64,000 nucleotides of DNA from Atopsyche davidsoni (taxonomy: Eukaryota; Arthropoda; Insecta; Trichoptera; Hydrobiosidae): NCBI GenBank assembly GCA_022113835.1, contig JAILWY010000016.1:2173501-2237500 (forward strand). The letters are read 5' to 3'. Below, one piece after another: positions 33,336-45,845 of this stretch (positions are counted from its first letter, which is position 1; each line of letters starts with the position of its first letter). Made by a program: the position numbers and the translations under genes. The notes under the pieces are model-generated. The model was not told the DNA's origin and did no database searches. It worked only from the letters and a program-made list of their open reading frames with translations.

Positions 33336-35149
33336 CGCAAAGAGTGGTCATACCAAATGCGGTGACCACGAGGAACAAAACATAAAAACACACTAAGATT
33401 ATTTTTAATAAAAATGATTGACACACTTCATGGGAACTACTCCATCGATGTGTTCGACTAAAAAGTTTGATGTCTGCAACGTCGCAGTGCAGGAATCATT
33501 TGTCGACCTGTACCACTGAGCAAACAAGACGTCCAGTCAGGAAAAAAATATTAGAAAAACCATAGAATCGCTCAGAGTCGGATTGGTCTATCGATGAACC
33601 GAGATGTACCCCGGGGGCCATGAAATATGGGACCCCATGCAGAAATCTTTATTTAATATGTGTTTATATATATTTATTCGTATTTTTAACAGGTGAAATC
33701 TTTAAAAGCTTTCGTGGGATCCCATCTCTGAGTCCAGGTCCAGCTCTGGAGGTGGTGTTCAACCCTTGATAGACAATGACAGCTGCCAATCACAGGCCAG
33801 TCGACATGCCTGCCCAACGCAGGGTAGGTTTTTTCAGCTTTCATCGTTGATATTCTCCCGACATTGAATTATTTTACTGAGAAATTGTCAGTCATACCTA
33901 ATTGATTGCAATGTATCTTACAGTAACAACAGTATTACATTTTTATATATATTTTTTATTTTTGGAATAAATTATTAAAAAAATATATTTGTTCCCAAAT
34001 AGGAAGGTATTTTTTTATGGCCAAAAATTAATGTAAGAGAAAATAAACAATAAACATAGTATTGGGAGTGGGAGATTTATAGTAAATATTTTATATGCAT
34101 AGTGAAAAATGCCGTTAGAAAAGTCGGTATTAAACGATGATAAAATAAAATAAAAGTTGAATAACAATTAATTATAAATATTAAGTTGATCAGGCAAAAA
34201 TAATGTTTTGTTTTAAAAGTATGATTTATTAAGCTGTGGTGCCATAAAGGTAGATAGAATTAAAAATCGGTTTTAAACAAAAAAAAAAGTAGTATTGTAA
34301 TAAAGTAAGTTGCCATTCGCTTATTTGTAATTGTTGTATAAATATAGAGTGTTACATATCAAATTAGTTAAGACAGTCTACAACTCTAGACCAAAGTATA
34401 GTATCATTGAATGACGTCATAAAAACACCTGCTCAGGTGATGAATCAAATATAAAAAAGCAATTTAAAATTTCACTAAACGCAGTTTGCTTATTCCTGCC
34501 TTAAGCAATGATTATGAATAATATGGCAGTTCTTGTACAAGGTAATATGTAAAGTACGGTTCAGGGTATAAAATCATTTAATTAAAAGCAACTCTATTGA
34601 CATCGTCACACGGTCTGGCCACATCTGCAAAAATGAGTTTTGAAACTGCCTTGTATAGTGTCCGCGTGTTATTTTGTAGTTTAACCTGAACATGCCTGCA
34701 ATTTTAGCATTACCATAACGCGATAGTATTAATGCGAATGAAATATCTAGTATTTATTATGATAAGGAATGCGCGAGCACGTTCTATTGACCGTCGGTCC
34801 AGCCGTGGACATACTGCTCCACCATAATAGTAAACCCACCCCAGAATTCGAACCGCCTATGTCCATCTTCTCAAAAAGCCTCAGCGTTTATTTATATAAA
34901 AACAAAAACAAAAAAGTTATACCTTAATAAGTAAATTCATAAGTTTCTGCAGCCGGAGTTTTTTTTGTGATTTTTTTCCTATAGTCCCAGCTCTTCCAAA
35001 TCAACATTGATATTAAAGTAGTAGAGAGAGTGAAAAAATTTTAATACTAAGGCAGCTGGTTCAATGAGAACTGAAATTCACCAATTGAAAATCTTCCTGT
35101 TTCGCCGATAAAGCCAAATACACTAGACACGCGGCAGAGACTTCGACAC
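33336..35149. other. Intergenic DNA
   Basis: No supported gene or repeat. AT-rich, with a modestly G+C-rich patch at 33580-33830. Confidence 0.4.
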
Positions 35150-35583
35150 TTAACACACTAAAGGCGGGGCGGGTACTAGTACCCGATTCGCGGACTGCTG
35201 TCTGAACGCGGGGCGCGTATTTATACCTTGTTTAATGTGTTTACTCTAAAAGCGGCAGAAGGTCATTTTACTCTTTAGGCTTACAGCTCGTAATGTTTGT
35301 TTAGGACACGTCAACGTTACTTCTACCAATACTGTCCAGTGATTCTGAGCAAAGTGACAATAAAGACGTGGAGTGGTCAGAGATTGATAATCCTCCAATT
35401 ATTGAACAATTTTTAGGACAAAGTGGTGTTGTTGTGATGCCAAGTAATCCGCAAAGTGTGTACGAAGTGGTTCAACTTTTTATGGTAAACGATTTATTTG
35501 ACAACATGCAAATCAAAGAGTGTATAGACTAGATTTCACACATCAGTTTAGTCAATTTGGTTAACGGATTAAAGTGTGTTTAA
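35150..35583 (+). mobile_element. Non-autonomous piggyBac-type element with 5' transposase remnant
   Basis: TTAA at 35150-35153 followed by CACACTAAAGG, and an imperfect inverse ending in TTAA at 35580-35583, mark the ends. A 16-bp palindrome lies at 35170-35185. Inside, about 35335-35529 encodes a short acidic N-terminal piggyBac transposase segment (EQFLGQSGVVVMPSNPQSVY) that ends at an in-frame TAG. The catalytic domain is absent, so the element cannot move by itself. Confidence 0.75.
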
Positions 35584-36930
35584 CAGTGACCACGCGTAAA
35601 TTCCATTCCAATTCCAATATCTTGAATACGTAATAACATTTTTCCGACCTTCTGATTAAAAATCACACCTGAATCCTGCAACCAATACTCCACGTCACGG
35701 TTACACTAGGACCCACCAATTATATCGGCGAAAATGGCTCGATATCCACTTTCGAGTACCCTCGTTTGTATCTTTTCGCCGTAAAGGTTATGTTGCTTGT
35801 TGATTATGGATGTAGATCAAAAGGCTGGCGAAATGTTTGCGTATTCGTTTATTTATATGAATTGGACAAGACAGAATAATACGTGGTTAGTGGTCGAGTG
35901 CCTGCGTCTCTCTGTGTGGGGTTGCGTTATCGCTGGGGTTGTTGGGTTGTTGTAAAATTAGAAAGTCTCTACCTGCGGTAGGGGCGGAGCTTAACAAGTC
36001 AAATATTGTAGCGGTGTATTTGCACTGACCGCTACAATCTCATGTAGCCTTTTCATTTGTGGATAGACTGCGGTGATGTATGATGTAAGTAGAGGTAGAT
36101 CGCTCTCGATGTAGCGCGGCCCTCGCCGTCCGGCAGTTTAAGTCTGTACATGGTAGCGTCTGATTTATCGACCCGCAAGATCAGTTCTGGCCGACAGGTT
36201 GGCCAGCCCTGGCGGCGAGAGCGCCGGGAGAAGGAAGGACTCGCCAAGGAGAAGGCTTTGAATTACATTTTTTGCAAGATGGCCGACTTAAAAGGAAAAT
36301 GTATTAATTATGTCAATGCCTATTGTATAATGTCTTTCTTTCTTTTAACTCGATTAGTGTTATCGCGATTTGCTGTAAAAGGTGTCGGGCTTGAAATAAT
36401 ACACTGCCAGTATAAATATTCTTGGATGCTGTAAAAAAAAATTTGTTCGAGCGTCTTTTCAAATTTTCATACTAAAATAAATTTTGCTTTTAATCTTCTC
36501 CTCAAAAAGTTGGCGACAATTTCATTGAATGCAAATTAATCGTGGGGCAGTCTCACTAATGACACATTTAACAATTTAATATATTTAATAATATGTTGAT
36601 ATTACGGTTTTTGCGTTGCAGAAAATAAAAACAGTTTCGTTTCTCGCACAGCCTTTTATATTTAATCCGTAAAATCTAATAAAAATAAAAAGCGTTAAAA
36701 ATGCGATTCGTCATTTAGCTCGGCGGGGCTGTCCATAGATGTCTCTGCCGTCGCTTACCGTTTTGCGAGATAAATCGCATTTGTTTTTATCGACCGACAT
36801 CCAGCCCGTTGTTTTATGGATATAAATGGAGGTATTATTTTTTTAATAAGCATAAAGTTGTCAATCCAGACATTGTCTCCGCTCGCCGTTTCAAGATGGC
36901 AGAGATTACATTTTATGATATGGCTCATTT
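35584..36930. other. Mixed-composition stretch, no confirmed gene
   Basis: G+C-richer patches around 35880-36000 and 36090-36290 interrupt AT-rich DNA. They hold ORFs under 100 codons on both strands, none recognisable. They may be regulatory DNA, old repeats or exons of an unseen gene. Confidence 0.35.
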
Positions 36931-37159
36931 ATGTTAAATCGGTTATTTTCTCTTGGTCGCGGGCAAGTGGTTTTTTTCAGTAGAAAAAAATGCTCTAATG
37001 GCGATGTTTATTTACTTTTTCTTTGTGAGAAACGCTATTTAAAAAAAAAAAATTACCGTGGGAATGTCAACAATTATTTGTTTACGATAAAAAAAAATAT
37101 CTCGTGATTTTACGAACACAACAAAAACATATTATAATGCAATCGCTATAGGTTACAAA

Positions 37160-37525
37160 TTTTTAAAAATAGAACAAAACTCAAAAAATTGATTGAAACA
37201 AATTAAACTTCGCCGCAATTATTACATATGATCCAAATTTAAATTTAAACACAATAAACTTTTATGCAATTGTAAATATGTTCCAAATTGAAACTTAAGA
37301 TGTTTGAATATAGAACAAAATTCACAGCAATTGTTATATGTACCGAATAAAAATTCAAATTTGATTAGAACAAAGCAAACTTCGCTGCAATCATTTTATA
37401 CTATATGTTCCAAATTTAAATTCAAACAAAACAAGCTTTAATGCAATTGTTATATGTTCCAAACTTAAATACGAAATTGCTTAAAACACTTTTGTGAAAT
37501 TATTAAATGTTCCAAATTCAATATA
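37160..37525. repeat. Diverged tandem repeat, period about 60-70 bp
   Basis: Five or six degenerate units share the core gcaattgttatatgttccaa followed by an attcaaa...agaacaaa phrase. Divergence between units is high, so the array is old. Confidence 0.6.
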
Positions 37526-37588
37526 TTTTAAAGCAGTTGAGTTTTAATATATATGAAAGCTGTGGTATATTACAATAAATATTTATAG

Positions 37589-37591
<3 letters not shown>

Positions 37592-37671
<80 letters not shown>
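37592..37671. repeat. Compound microsatellite (TA)n(TG)n
   Basis: About 60 bases of perfect TA dinucleotide lead directly into nine TG units. Confidence 0.97.
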
Positions 37672-38800
37672 ATAGTATAATTTGGAGTCTTGAACATATG
37701 AAAGAGATCATTGTCCTTAGAGTTGGCATACTCTTTGGTTCACATTTACATTAAAGCTATATTGCAGAGGAGTGCCGCTGTTTTGTCGACAACGTAAATA
37801 AATCTGTTTCTATCCCAGTAGAATATTAGATTTACTAACGTGCTCAGTTTAAACAATGTCCAATGCATACAAGCTGGCTGGTAGAAGGTAGATTGTGCAC
37901 GTACTTTCATCTTAGCATTTATTCCGGTGGTAGCTACAAAACGTTTCTCTGTGATGGGTCAGAAATTTGCGCTATTTGATGCAACAAATCGATGCTATGT
38001 TGATAATAAACAGACTACAGGTAATTTATAATTGCGATCGAAGGTCTGATGTAAACTCCCGCTAAACAAGTAAATGAGTATTCTGCCTCGTGATCCGGCG
38101 GTTAGCACGCTCGTTTGCCAACTGTGAATTCTGATAGAGCCGAGTATATATTTTTTTACAGTTTTTTAAAATTCTTTATTTTCAATAAGATGGATAAAAC
38201 CTCTCTGAGACAGGTTTTTTGTGATTTTGTTGTATACAAGAGACGAAACAATGTGGACATTGCCGCAAACGCTTCATGATTTTTTCAATTGTATGCTGTA
38301 TTGATTGACTGCCACTTTACTTGCGGCCTTATACTATTACAGAGTAATAAAGTTATAGACTCCTTGCTTTATGATTATAAAGATATATTTTGATAAAACG
38401 TTACTTTTGCTACAGCTGCTTATACAAACTACCGAGTTGATTACTGCAAATCATTTTATACCATCGACTATTAAGCCAAGCATAATTAGCCAAAGCTTGG
38501 AATAGTTTTAGAGCTCTAATCTCTGGAATTGAAAACACGATGGATCGTTCTTCTCCTCTGTGTATAATAACGGCATGCCTGCTGGATTGTTTGTAAAACT
38601 GTGCAATTCTTAACTCCCCTCAATTAAGTCGTATTTATGAAGATGGTTTAAGTTGTTGGTGCAGACCACCTCTGCGCCAGGAACATTACAGCACAAACAG
38701 ACGTTTAACACAGTAAATCGTGATAGCAATAAATATACAATTTTTTTGCCATCTAAACACTAAACTACAATGTTTTAAATATGAACTGATTTAAACTAAA
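37672..38800. other. Gene-free stretch
   Basis: No supported ORF. A short tRNA-like phrase near 38096-38150 does not fold into a tRNA. Confidence 0.4.
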
Positions 38801-38982
38801 GATAAATATTAAATATTTTTGACAGTAAATTCTTGGTGTAAAAATGACACAAAGATTTTGATTACATTCTATGTTAAAATTGTTGAATCTTGTTGATGGA
38901 CAAGGCATTGGTGAAGATCCATTATTATAATGATAAAAGTACTTTGGTATTTTGTCTTCACTTTGAGTTTATTATATTTTTT

Positions 38983-39028
38983 TGCATGACTAGTTTCGAC
39001 CAAATAGACTAGGTCATCATCAGATGCA
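38983..39028 (-). ncRNA. Hammerhead-ribozyme-like motif, best copy
   Basis: Read on the minus strand from 39028, a 5-bp stem I (TGCAT pairing with ATGCA) encloses CTGATGA, a T, a hairpin with a 4-bp stem (GACC/GGTC), GAAA, CTAG and TC. The expected cleavage site is after the C of GTC at 38988. This is the layout of the minimal type I hammerheads known from Penelope-like elements and insect satellites, where stem III is tiny and dimers may be the active form. One extra T between the core box and stem II departs from the consensus. The head phrase of the repeat family (aaatatttttgacagtaaat) lies about 170 bases upstream at 38810, linking it to the fold-back elements. Confidence 0.5.
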
Positions 39029-39764
39029 TAACTAAACTTATATATAAAATTGTTGAACCTTAATAAAAACCAAGAATGCAATTATTTGTAATAACCCCAT
39101 GCTTTTGCGACAAAATTTCTAGATCGATTATTTAATCGCTGATTTCCGAAGTTTTATTGCTGTTGTATAAAATTTTTCAATTCAATTGATTATTACAAAG
39201 TTAAAATGTTTGTGAATTTCGTATTTTTTCTCAAGCCGGGACAAAATGTCGTACCGGTACTCAATCAGGACATTCCCGGTCAAACCGGAGCTCATGGTGG
39301 CCCATGTGCAAGAAGCATCCAAGGTTATTATGAAGCTTAAAGCGTCCACGAATAAGGAAGCACCATAACGTCTTCCATATTAATCAGCGGCAAAAAATCT
39401 GCACAAATCGAGTGTTCGCATTGGCCGGTGTACTCGCAACACGTACATAGTTATTGCTTCGTAAAGGCGTGCTCAGTTCAGGTTCGATTTCAAGTATGCA
39501 ATAATTAGGCTAACCATACGTTTCGGCTTTATAAATTATGAACGTTTTATAAAAAAATCTTTGAGACGTGCCCGATGGATGCAATAAAATGTGTGCTCAA
39601 ACAATCGAATAGTTTTCGCACGAAACATAAATTAAAGGTATTAAGATTTGCTTCAACGAGTATTTCATTCGATTATCGTAATGGAAGTTTCTATTCACAA
39701 AGAATCGATAAAATATTGAATTTCTTCGATAGTCAGGTATATTTTAAATAATAAGTAAAATACT

Positions 39765-40195
39765 TGACTGATTTTTCCACATATAGATTTTTATTGGTGA
39801 CTGGTTTCGCCAACCTTTCACGTTGGCATTATCAAACAATATTGAATTTCGTATAATTTGTAATACTCCAATGTAAGAAATTCAATATTTTTGACAGAGA
39901 GTACTTGGTGGAATTCCATTTTTTCAACATTTGTTTCCGCCCGCAGATTTCAAGGCCTTTTTAGACCAATCTCACAATCTTGTTGTTTTAATATGGAGTA
40001 ATATTTTAAATAATAAGCATAATACTTGAGTAATTTTTCCACGTACAGATTTTCATTGGTGACCGGTTTCGCCGACCTTTCGCGTTGGCATTATTATTTA
40101 CAATATTACTCCATATTAAAACAACAAGGTTGTGAGATTGGTCCGAAAAGCATTTGAATGTTGAGGGCGGAAACAAATGTTGAAAAAATTCTCAA
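39765..40195. repeat. Nested fold-back repeat with two ribozyme-like motifs
   Basis: It contains a minus-strand motif at 39796-39838 (TTTGATAATG...GGCGAAACCAGTC), the family head phrase at 39886-39916, and an inverted repeat with arms at about 39918-40013 and 40102-40190. The loop of that inverted repeat carries a second, more worn motif at 40059-40098. The arms share atggagtaatatt, acaatcttgttgttttaata-type and ttgtttccgccc phrases. Confidence 0.75.
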
Positions 40196-41520
40196 TATAT
40201 ATATATAGGTGCGCCATCTTTTATGTCGGTATGTAAACATTGAATAACTTTGACATTTATCAACCGATTGTTGATTGATTGAAATCGGTTGCTTCCTTTT
40301 AAAGTTATTTATTATTTACACACCGAAATAAAATATGGCGCACCCTGTATATATATGTGCATGTGTGTGTGTGTGTGTATGGCAAATGTATTGTTATTGA
40401 TATGATAAATACACGGTAGCATTTTAGTGGTTTCAAAAATTACAGCAAAGAGCACTGGTTTCATATATAGATGGGAACACAAATACTTAGATTAAAACAT
40501 ATTGAACAGTTTTAATGATTACGTAGAATAGCAAAGAGCAAATAAAAATTATTTGAATAAATTGTTTAAAACCTGAAGAAAAGTTTTCATGCGAAATAAA
40601 TGCAGTGAGTGTTTTTGCGGGGCTGAGAGGGCCGGGGAGGCAAAAAAGGGAGGCATTGCCCCCGTGGCCCTTGCGGCCCCTGTCTCCGCCGAAATCAAAG
40701 GATGCGAGGAGAAGACTTTTCTTTATATTCGGTTTAAATAAAAAAAAATACCCAATATATCCTTGCACGAACGCTGAGACTTAAAAATGAACTCACAATC
40801 ACACCGATAATTTTGGAAACCAAGGAGTATAATGTGAAATATTTTATTCGATTTTTTTTTCAGGAATTCCCTGTAAATTTACTATCACGCTTATTACGAA
40901 ACAGTGCCTCTTTTCAGCTGGCAATCCTCGACTATTTGGATTTTTCAGCAGCAAGTAAAACTGTACGGTCCCTTAAGTTCTGTACGCCTGTTGACAGGAA
41001 GTCTCGGAAATAATTGAATCACGTTTGCTCTATGCCTACTGGCGAAAGCGATGGCTTTACTGCGATAGACAATACAATTTATACACAATTTCCGCACAGT
41101 ATAAACAACATTATCCGTTACACTATGGAGGCAATTCACTTCAAAAGATGCTATTTTTCGCTTGTAGACACCCCTCGTTTCCTTATTCCGAGTGGTTTTT
41201 ACGGATCGTCTGACCGCTCTTCGGCCCGTCCGGGAGCGTCTCCAGGAATGCGGGGCTGGAAGGTGGCGTCCACTGACGACGGAGCGGCGAGAAGAAGCCT
41301 TCTCGCAATACAATGGCCGGAAGGAATTCGAGAACGGACGTCTTGTGTGCATATAACTACTCCTGTTTGTGTTGTAAGACAACCGATATCACGAAATTAT
41401 GACTAAAACCAAGCGTCGTGTTCAGAAACAGAAGCAAGCGATTGTTTTGTCTGGTTTTATTTACTGTCTTTATTAAAGACCAAAAAAATTAATTTCATAT
41501 CCAATAATTCTTATGGTTAA
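40196..41520. other. No confirmed gene; GC-rich patches
   Basis: Includes a (TG)n run near 40357-40378, a G/C-rich patch at 40610-40690 and a CpG-rich patch at 41190-41300. Overlapping ORFs of 130 (plus) and 145 codons (minus) cover 40945-41406 but look like no protein I know, and they cannot both be real. Confidence 0.35.
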
Positions 41521-41527
41521 GGTTGTA

Positions 41528-41610
41528 ACATGGTTTGTGGGTATCCCCTGATCCTGCACGCAGGTTGTGGGGCTTACGATATGTGGCTTGGGAGGTAGGT
41601 CTCCTGCAGA
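41528..41610 (-). repeat. Repeat family R2, single arm
   Basis: Reverse arm with atcccctgatcctgcacgca and ggttgtggggcttacgatat phrases. Confidence 0.55.
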
Positions 41611-42167
41611 GAAAACCCTTTTTCCGCACGAGATAAATAACTAAGAACAAAATAAAAATATAATATTTAATATGATTTTTCCCCCAACGTGTCAGCTGAC
41701 TAACACGCCTGACATGTTAAGAGCCCGGCTGAAGCCATTGTGTTGTCCCAAGTGTAGACCGCTTTGTGGCTTTAGTTGATAAGCCTTCCAGAAACCTGGC
41801 GTGATTCTCTCCGATTCAGGTAATACCGCGGGTTGCGGAGCACGCTGTGTATCTTTCGCCTGAATATCTAACCAGCCGTGTAGGAGGCAGGCAATTTCCT
41901 CAGTGCATTTCAAATAGATAGGCGTGCAGGTCGGGTTTGCATTATGGTGCCGTGTCATGCGCGAAGAATTGGTGATGACGACTGCATGCGGAGAATTCCT
42001 GCCATTGAAAGGTCAGGGGATCCAGCGGGGGAGTGATTGAAGGCAGCCGAGGTGGGAGAGCTCTGCGGACCAGCTGCGTCACCAGGTCGGAGCGCCATGA
42101 GCTCCACTCCAGGGCGATCGAAAAATTGGGGCCTCTTAATATAAAATATTAGTATTACTGTAGCCTG

Positions 42168-42690
42168 AGCGTATGTAAAGGATCGGTAATGCAGTAGTGG
42201 ACTTGGAATGATTGTGGAGAGATGTGCTTTGGAAATACGCGAGGGGGCTCCTGCTATTGTTTCTGTAGCTTGCTGCAGAAGGAGTATCAGATCTAAACGC
42301 CAGAGCTGTCTAGGGAAAGCTTTTGGGCAGCAGCAATACGCATATTTTTCCTTCCAATATAAAACTGCGGTGTAGAAGGACCCGAGGACCCATTACAGTA
42401 CACTATTTTACCTTTAAAAAACCATGAACACTGGCTCAGTATGATTACATGCTCAGTGAAATGGTCGCCAACCTCCTCTGAGGAAAGACACTTGATGAAG
42501 AAGAAGCCAATATACGCATAATGTAAGGTTAGGTATGCTTTTCCCTCCCCGTTCTCCATACTCTGTTGCTTGTGCATAGCTGCCATTTGTGCCCTGAGCA
42601 TATATCCAAGATGCAAGAAGTACTTTGCAGAGAAGAGGGGGCTCCTGCTATTAAAATATCAGATCTAAACGTATAGTATAATAATAATAT
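42168..42690 (-). repeat. Dispersed repeat family R1, one long copy plus a partial one
   Basis: The first unit runs from gagcgtatgtaaaggatcgg to agacacttgatgaagaagaa (42168-42505). A second, scrambled piece (ctctgttgcttgtgcatagc, gagggggctcctgctatt) follows to about 42690, suggesting insertion of one copy next to or into another. Confidence 0.65.
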
Positions 42691-43440
42691 GGGTCAGCAA
42701 TAAAACTGCAGTGTATAAAATAACTTGAGATCCATTACACAATAAACCCCAAAAAAAAGGTCACCAAACTTCCTTTGAGGAGCAACACCTGTAGAATAAG
42801 GCATTATTTATTCCGGTGGTGTTATAATCCGCTCCTGTGCAAGAGACTTGTCCTGTCTGTGTCTCTCGCCCGTCAGGTCCGAACAGCTTCCGATAAGAAC
42901 GAGGAAGTCCCCGGGGAGTTTTAATATTTACAAGGCAAGCGGCCCCGCGGGAAACAAATAAAATAGCCGCTGTCACGGGGCTGCAGTCATGCTTAGCAAA
43001 AAATGTGATTTCAGTCGAGTCGGAGAGTGTCACTTTCTTGTTTTTGGTCACTCAGCAACAAATATGTTTATTGTAAATTCACGAATTACTGCTACTCTAC
43101 AAGCACTGCACTTTTGTTAAAATATATAAATAAAAAAATAAGAACGTTCGAATCACCCTGTATATAATGTAAAAATACCAAAATTCAAGTTTTGTTAGAG
43201 CATTTTAAAATCGAAGCCTTGATATAATCTGTAAGATTCCTGTGACCGTTGCTAGGAATCGAAGCAGGGTCGTTATCATTAGTATAGACGTGAACTCTAA
43301 AGACGTTAAATTTTATTATCAACAATCTCCAACACGAAGACCCCTTAGGGTGCTGTTGAACCGAACGAGATCACTTAATGGGTTAAATAAACGAATCGAT
43401 CTGTTAGCTCAAAATAAAAATTTAATTTTAGTTGATATTT
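42691..43440. other. Gene-free stretch
   Basis: No supported gene. A G+C-richer block at 42830-42990 holds a minus-strand ORF of 96 codons that I do not recognise. Confidence 0.35.
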
Positions 43441-43469
43441 TGTATTTTAATAAAATAAATATTTTTTTT

Positions 43470-43509
43470 GCGACTGGTTTCGCCAACCTTCTATGTTGCT
43501 ATTTTCAAG
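43470..43509 (-). repeat. Ribozyme-like motif of the fold-back family, worn copy
   Basis: Minus strand reads TTGAAAATAG, an imperfect hairpin, then GGTTGGCGAAACCAGTC. The core box is degraded. Confidence 0.45.
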
Positions 43510-44483
43510 AAGATTGAGATCTCGTGAATAATAAAAAAAAAAAAAAACTTATTAGAGAGAGGTAAGATTTGTGTCATCTATTTTTCATAAGAAACAATAA
43601 ATTTTATTGTGTATTTATTTACTATATTTCGGATTTAAATAACAAATACGAATAGCAACTTAGACGAATGTGAGATTTTTATAGTGAGCATTTTCAAGCT
43701 CTTAAAGACAAAATCGAAAATAAAAATATATAAACGGAATTATGTCTGGTGTCCCAGACGCGATAGAGATACACGCTCCTATAATTACTACAACGCTTAC
43801 AAATGAAAAGGTAACAGTAACTTTGTACAAACGTCCGCGCATTCTTCCATCCTGTAATGTTTGTTCCAGCACCCATAAAATTCTATGGCTTCATTAATTC
43901 AAACGAATCACCCTGAAGGAAAGATGCAATGAGAGGCAAAGCCTTCGACTTTGAATCGATTCGCAATCGATTATTTGATCTTAACCAATATATTATCAAT
44001 AGTCAAAATTTTACCTGTACAGACTTAATATGTAATAACGCGATATGTAGTTTTCTTATATTTTCTATGGAGCTTTTTTATAATGTGTGAGGTGTCGAAT
44101 CGATTTAGTTGATTAAAGAAATAGTCAAGGTCAATCGCGTTGAAACGATTTTCAAAAATTCATTAAAATTTTCAGCGAAGATCAAATAATGGTCTATGTT
44201 AGCATGTTGGCTTTATTTTGTCCAGTGGATGGATTGATAAAGCAGTTTTGTACTAATGGATCCGGGAAGTTGCCGAGAAGTCCCGACAAATTGCCGGCAA
44301 TTGCAATACAAGTTGCGCAACAGCGTGGCGATTTAATCGGAGGTTAATCTTCCGGATATACACTCACCTGGCGTCCGATAATACAGGTAGTAATTGGTAG
44401 GCTTTCAGCATACCCACTGAGTTACATTTCCACTGTAAGGTATACTGACATTTTCATTATATGAATATTTATTTATTTTTTGG

Positions 44484-44526
44484 AGCGACTAGTTTCGGCG
44501 ATATGCTAGTTTGGCATCTTCGAGCA
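44484..44526 (-). repeat. Divergent ribozyme-like motif
   Basis: Minus strand ends in CGCCGAAACTAGTCGC like the copy at 38983, but the first box reads TCGAAGATGCC and stem II does not form properly. It is related in layout and probably inactive. Confidence 0.35.
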
Positions 44527-44529
44527 AAG

Positions 44530-45515
44530 ATTTTGGAAAACGAGTCGCTAAGTATTGTTGATACGAATTTAATTAAGTAAGTGTCAAAAGTGGTTTACGC
44601 AAAGTGGGCATAAAAACGGATTATTTGAACTATTTTTTTAGCATTGATAAATAATTATTATTGAAATTTTTTTTAATTTAAAATTAATACATAGTCATTT
44701 GAACATAAATATAAATATCTACTTGCCTTAAGTAGGTTTCTAATGCGTTTATTCTAGCAGTTTACCTGTCGATAGAGTCACACGCCACCGGAAAGTCAAG
44801 TTTTTCAGTTTTCCAACCGTCGCAGGTAAAAAGTATGTCGCGTCTTGAGGCACGCTGAAAAATGCAACCGGTTGTCAACAATTACTATTCAACCGGTCTT
44901 CACTACTGTTGCAATATTAATATTTCACAATCAGCGGATTGCAAAAAGAAAATCGGGTTCTTTCACCCTTTTCGATCGAGTCGTTTTCAGATACTCCATT
45001 TTTTTTCATTTACCACCCGCGATTATTAAGGCGGGGATGTATATAAACATTCCGATAACGACCATTTATATATACGATGGTTGAGATTTTATTATATGCT
45101 GATGTATACAGCTTATTTTATGATTTATTTTATTTGGCTATAAGTAATAAACTTATTTTTTATCTTACTTTGTGAGATCGTAGCTGTTTGATGGAAATGT
45201 CAAACAGGATAAATTTCTCAAAAAAATATTTTTATTTGGTTGGGTAACCGTTGAATTTAAATAAATTAAAAAAGTAACATTGAAATAATACGTCAAATAT
45301 TTAAAATGTATACCTACAAGATTTCATATAAATCTTAATTAAAACAATTAAATATTACCAAAGAAATACAATGGAGTGGACTAATACGAATATGTCGTTA
45401 GAAAAGCAGTTTTGTTTAAACATACAAAAAAATATTTTTAAACATAATTTATTAAATGTACGTTTTTATAATGATTTCATAATAATGTCAATGTAAGATT
45501 AAAATTTGAAATCTC
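44530..45515. other. Gene-free stretch
   Basis: AT-rich. A G+C-richer piece at 44760-45030 carries a 79-codon ORF of no recognisable type. Confidence 0.4.
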
Positions 45516-45519
45516 GCTG

Positions 45520-45845
45520 AAGGTTCACCAAATGTTATGTCGTCTCAGTTCTCTTTTATGTATGTATGCTGTATAGGAGAATCCTTAAAATACCATGAGT
45601 TGACCGTGTCACAAATGAGAGAGTCTTGAACATAATACGCAAAGAAGATCTCCTATTTTGGCCACATTTTTCGTAGCAATAAATATACCATCCTCCAGCT
45701 GATTGTTCAAGGAAAAATCGAAGGAAAAAGGGGCATAGGAAGGAGGAAGTCTACGTGGCTGGAGATCAGAAGTGCGGCCAAATTGGTGGTGGAAATGGTC
45801 ATTAATCTCATATGAGGAGAGGCATCAGAAGAAGAAGAATCTCAG
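45520..45845 (+). pseudogene. Non-LTR retrotransposon 3' fragment
   Basis: It contains ggagaatccttaaaatacca, gagagagtcttgaacataa-like and ctgattgttcaaggaaaaat segments, colinear with the copy at 32.6-33.0 kb. It ends in the gaggagaggcatcagaagaa phrase. Frames are broken. Confidence 0.72.

Noticed and set aside
38090..38155. tRNA-like sequence (gatccggcggttagcacgct)
   Set aside because: The acceptor and T arms do not pair.
40945..41406. Overlapping ORFs of 130 codons (plus) and 145 codons (minus)
   Set aside because: They occupy opposite strands of the same CpG-rich patch, look like no known protein, and lack supporting splice or start signals. Likely a compositional effect.
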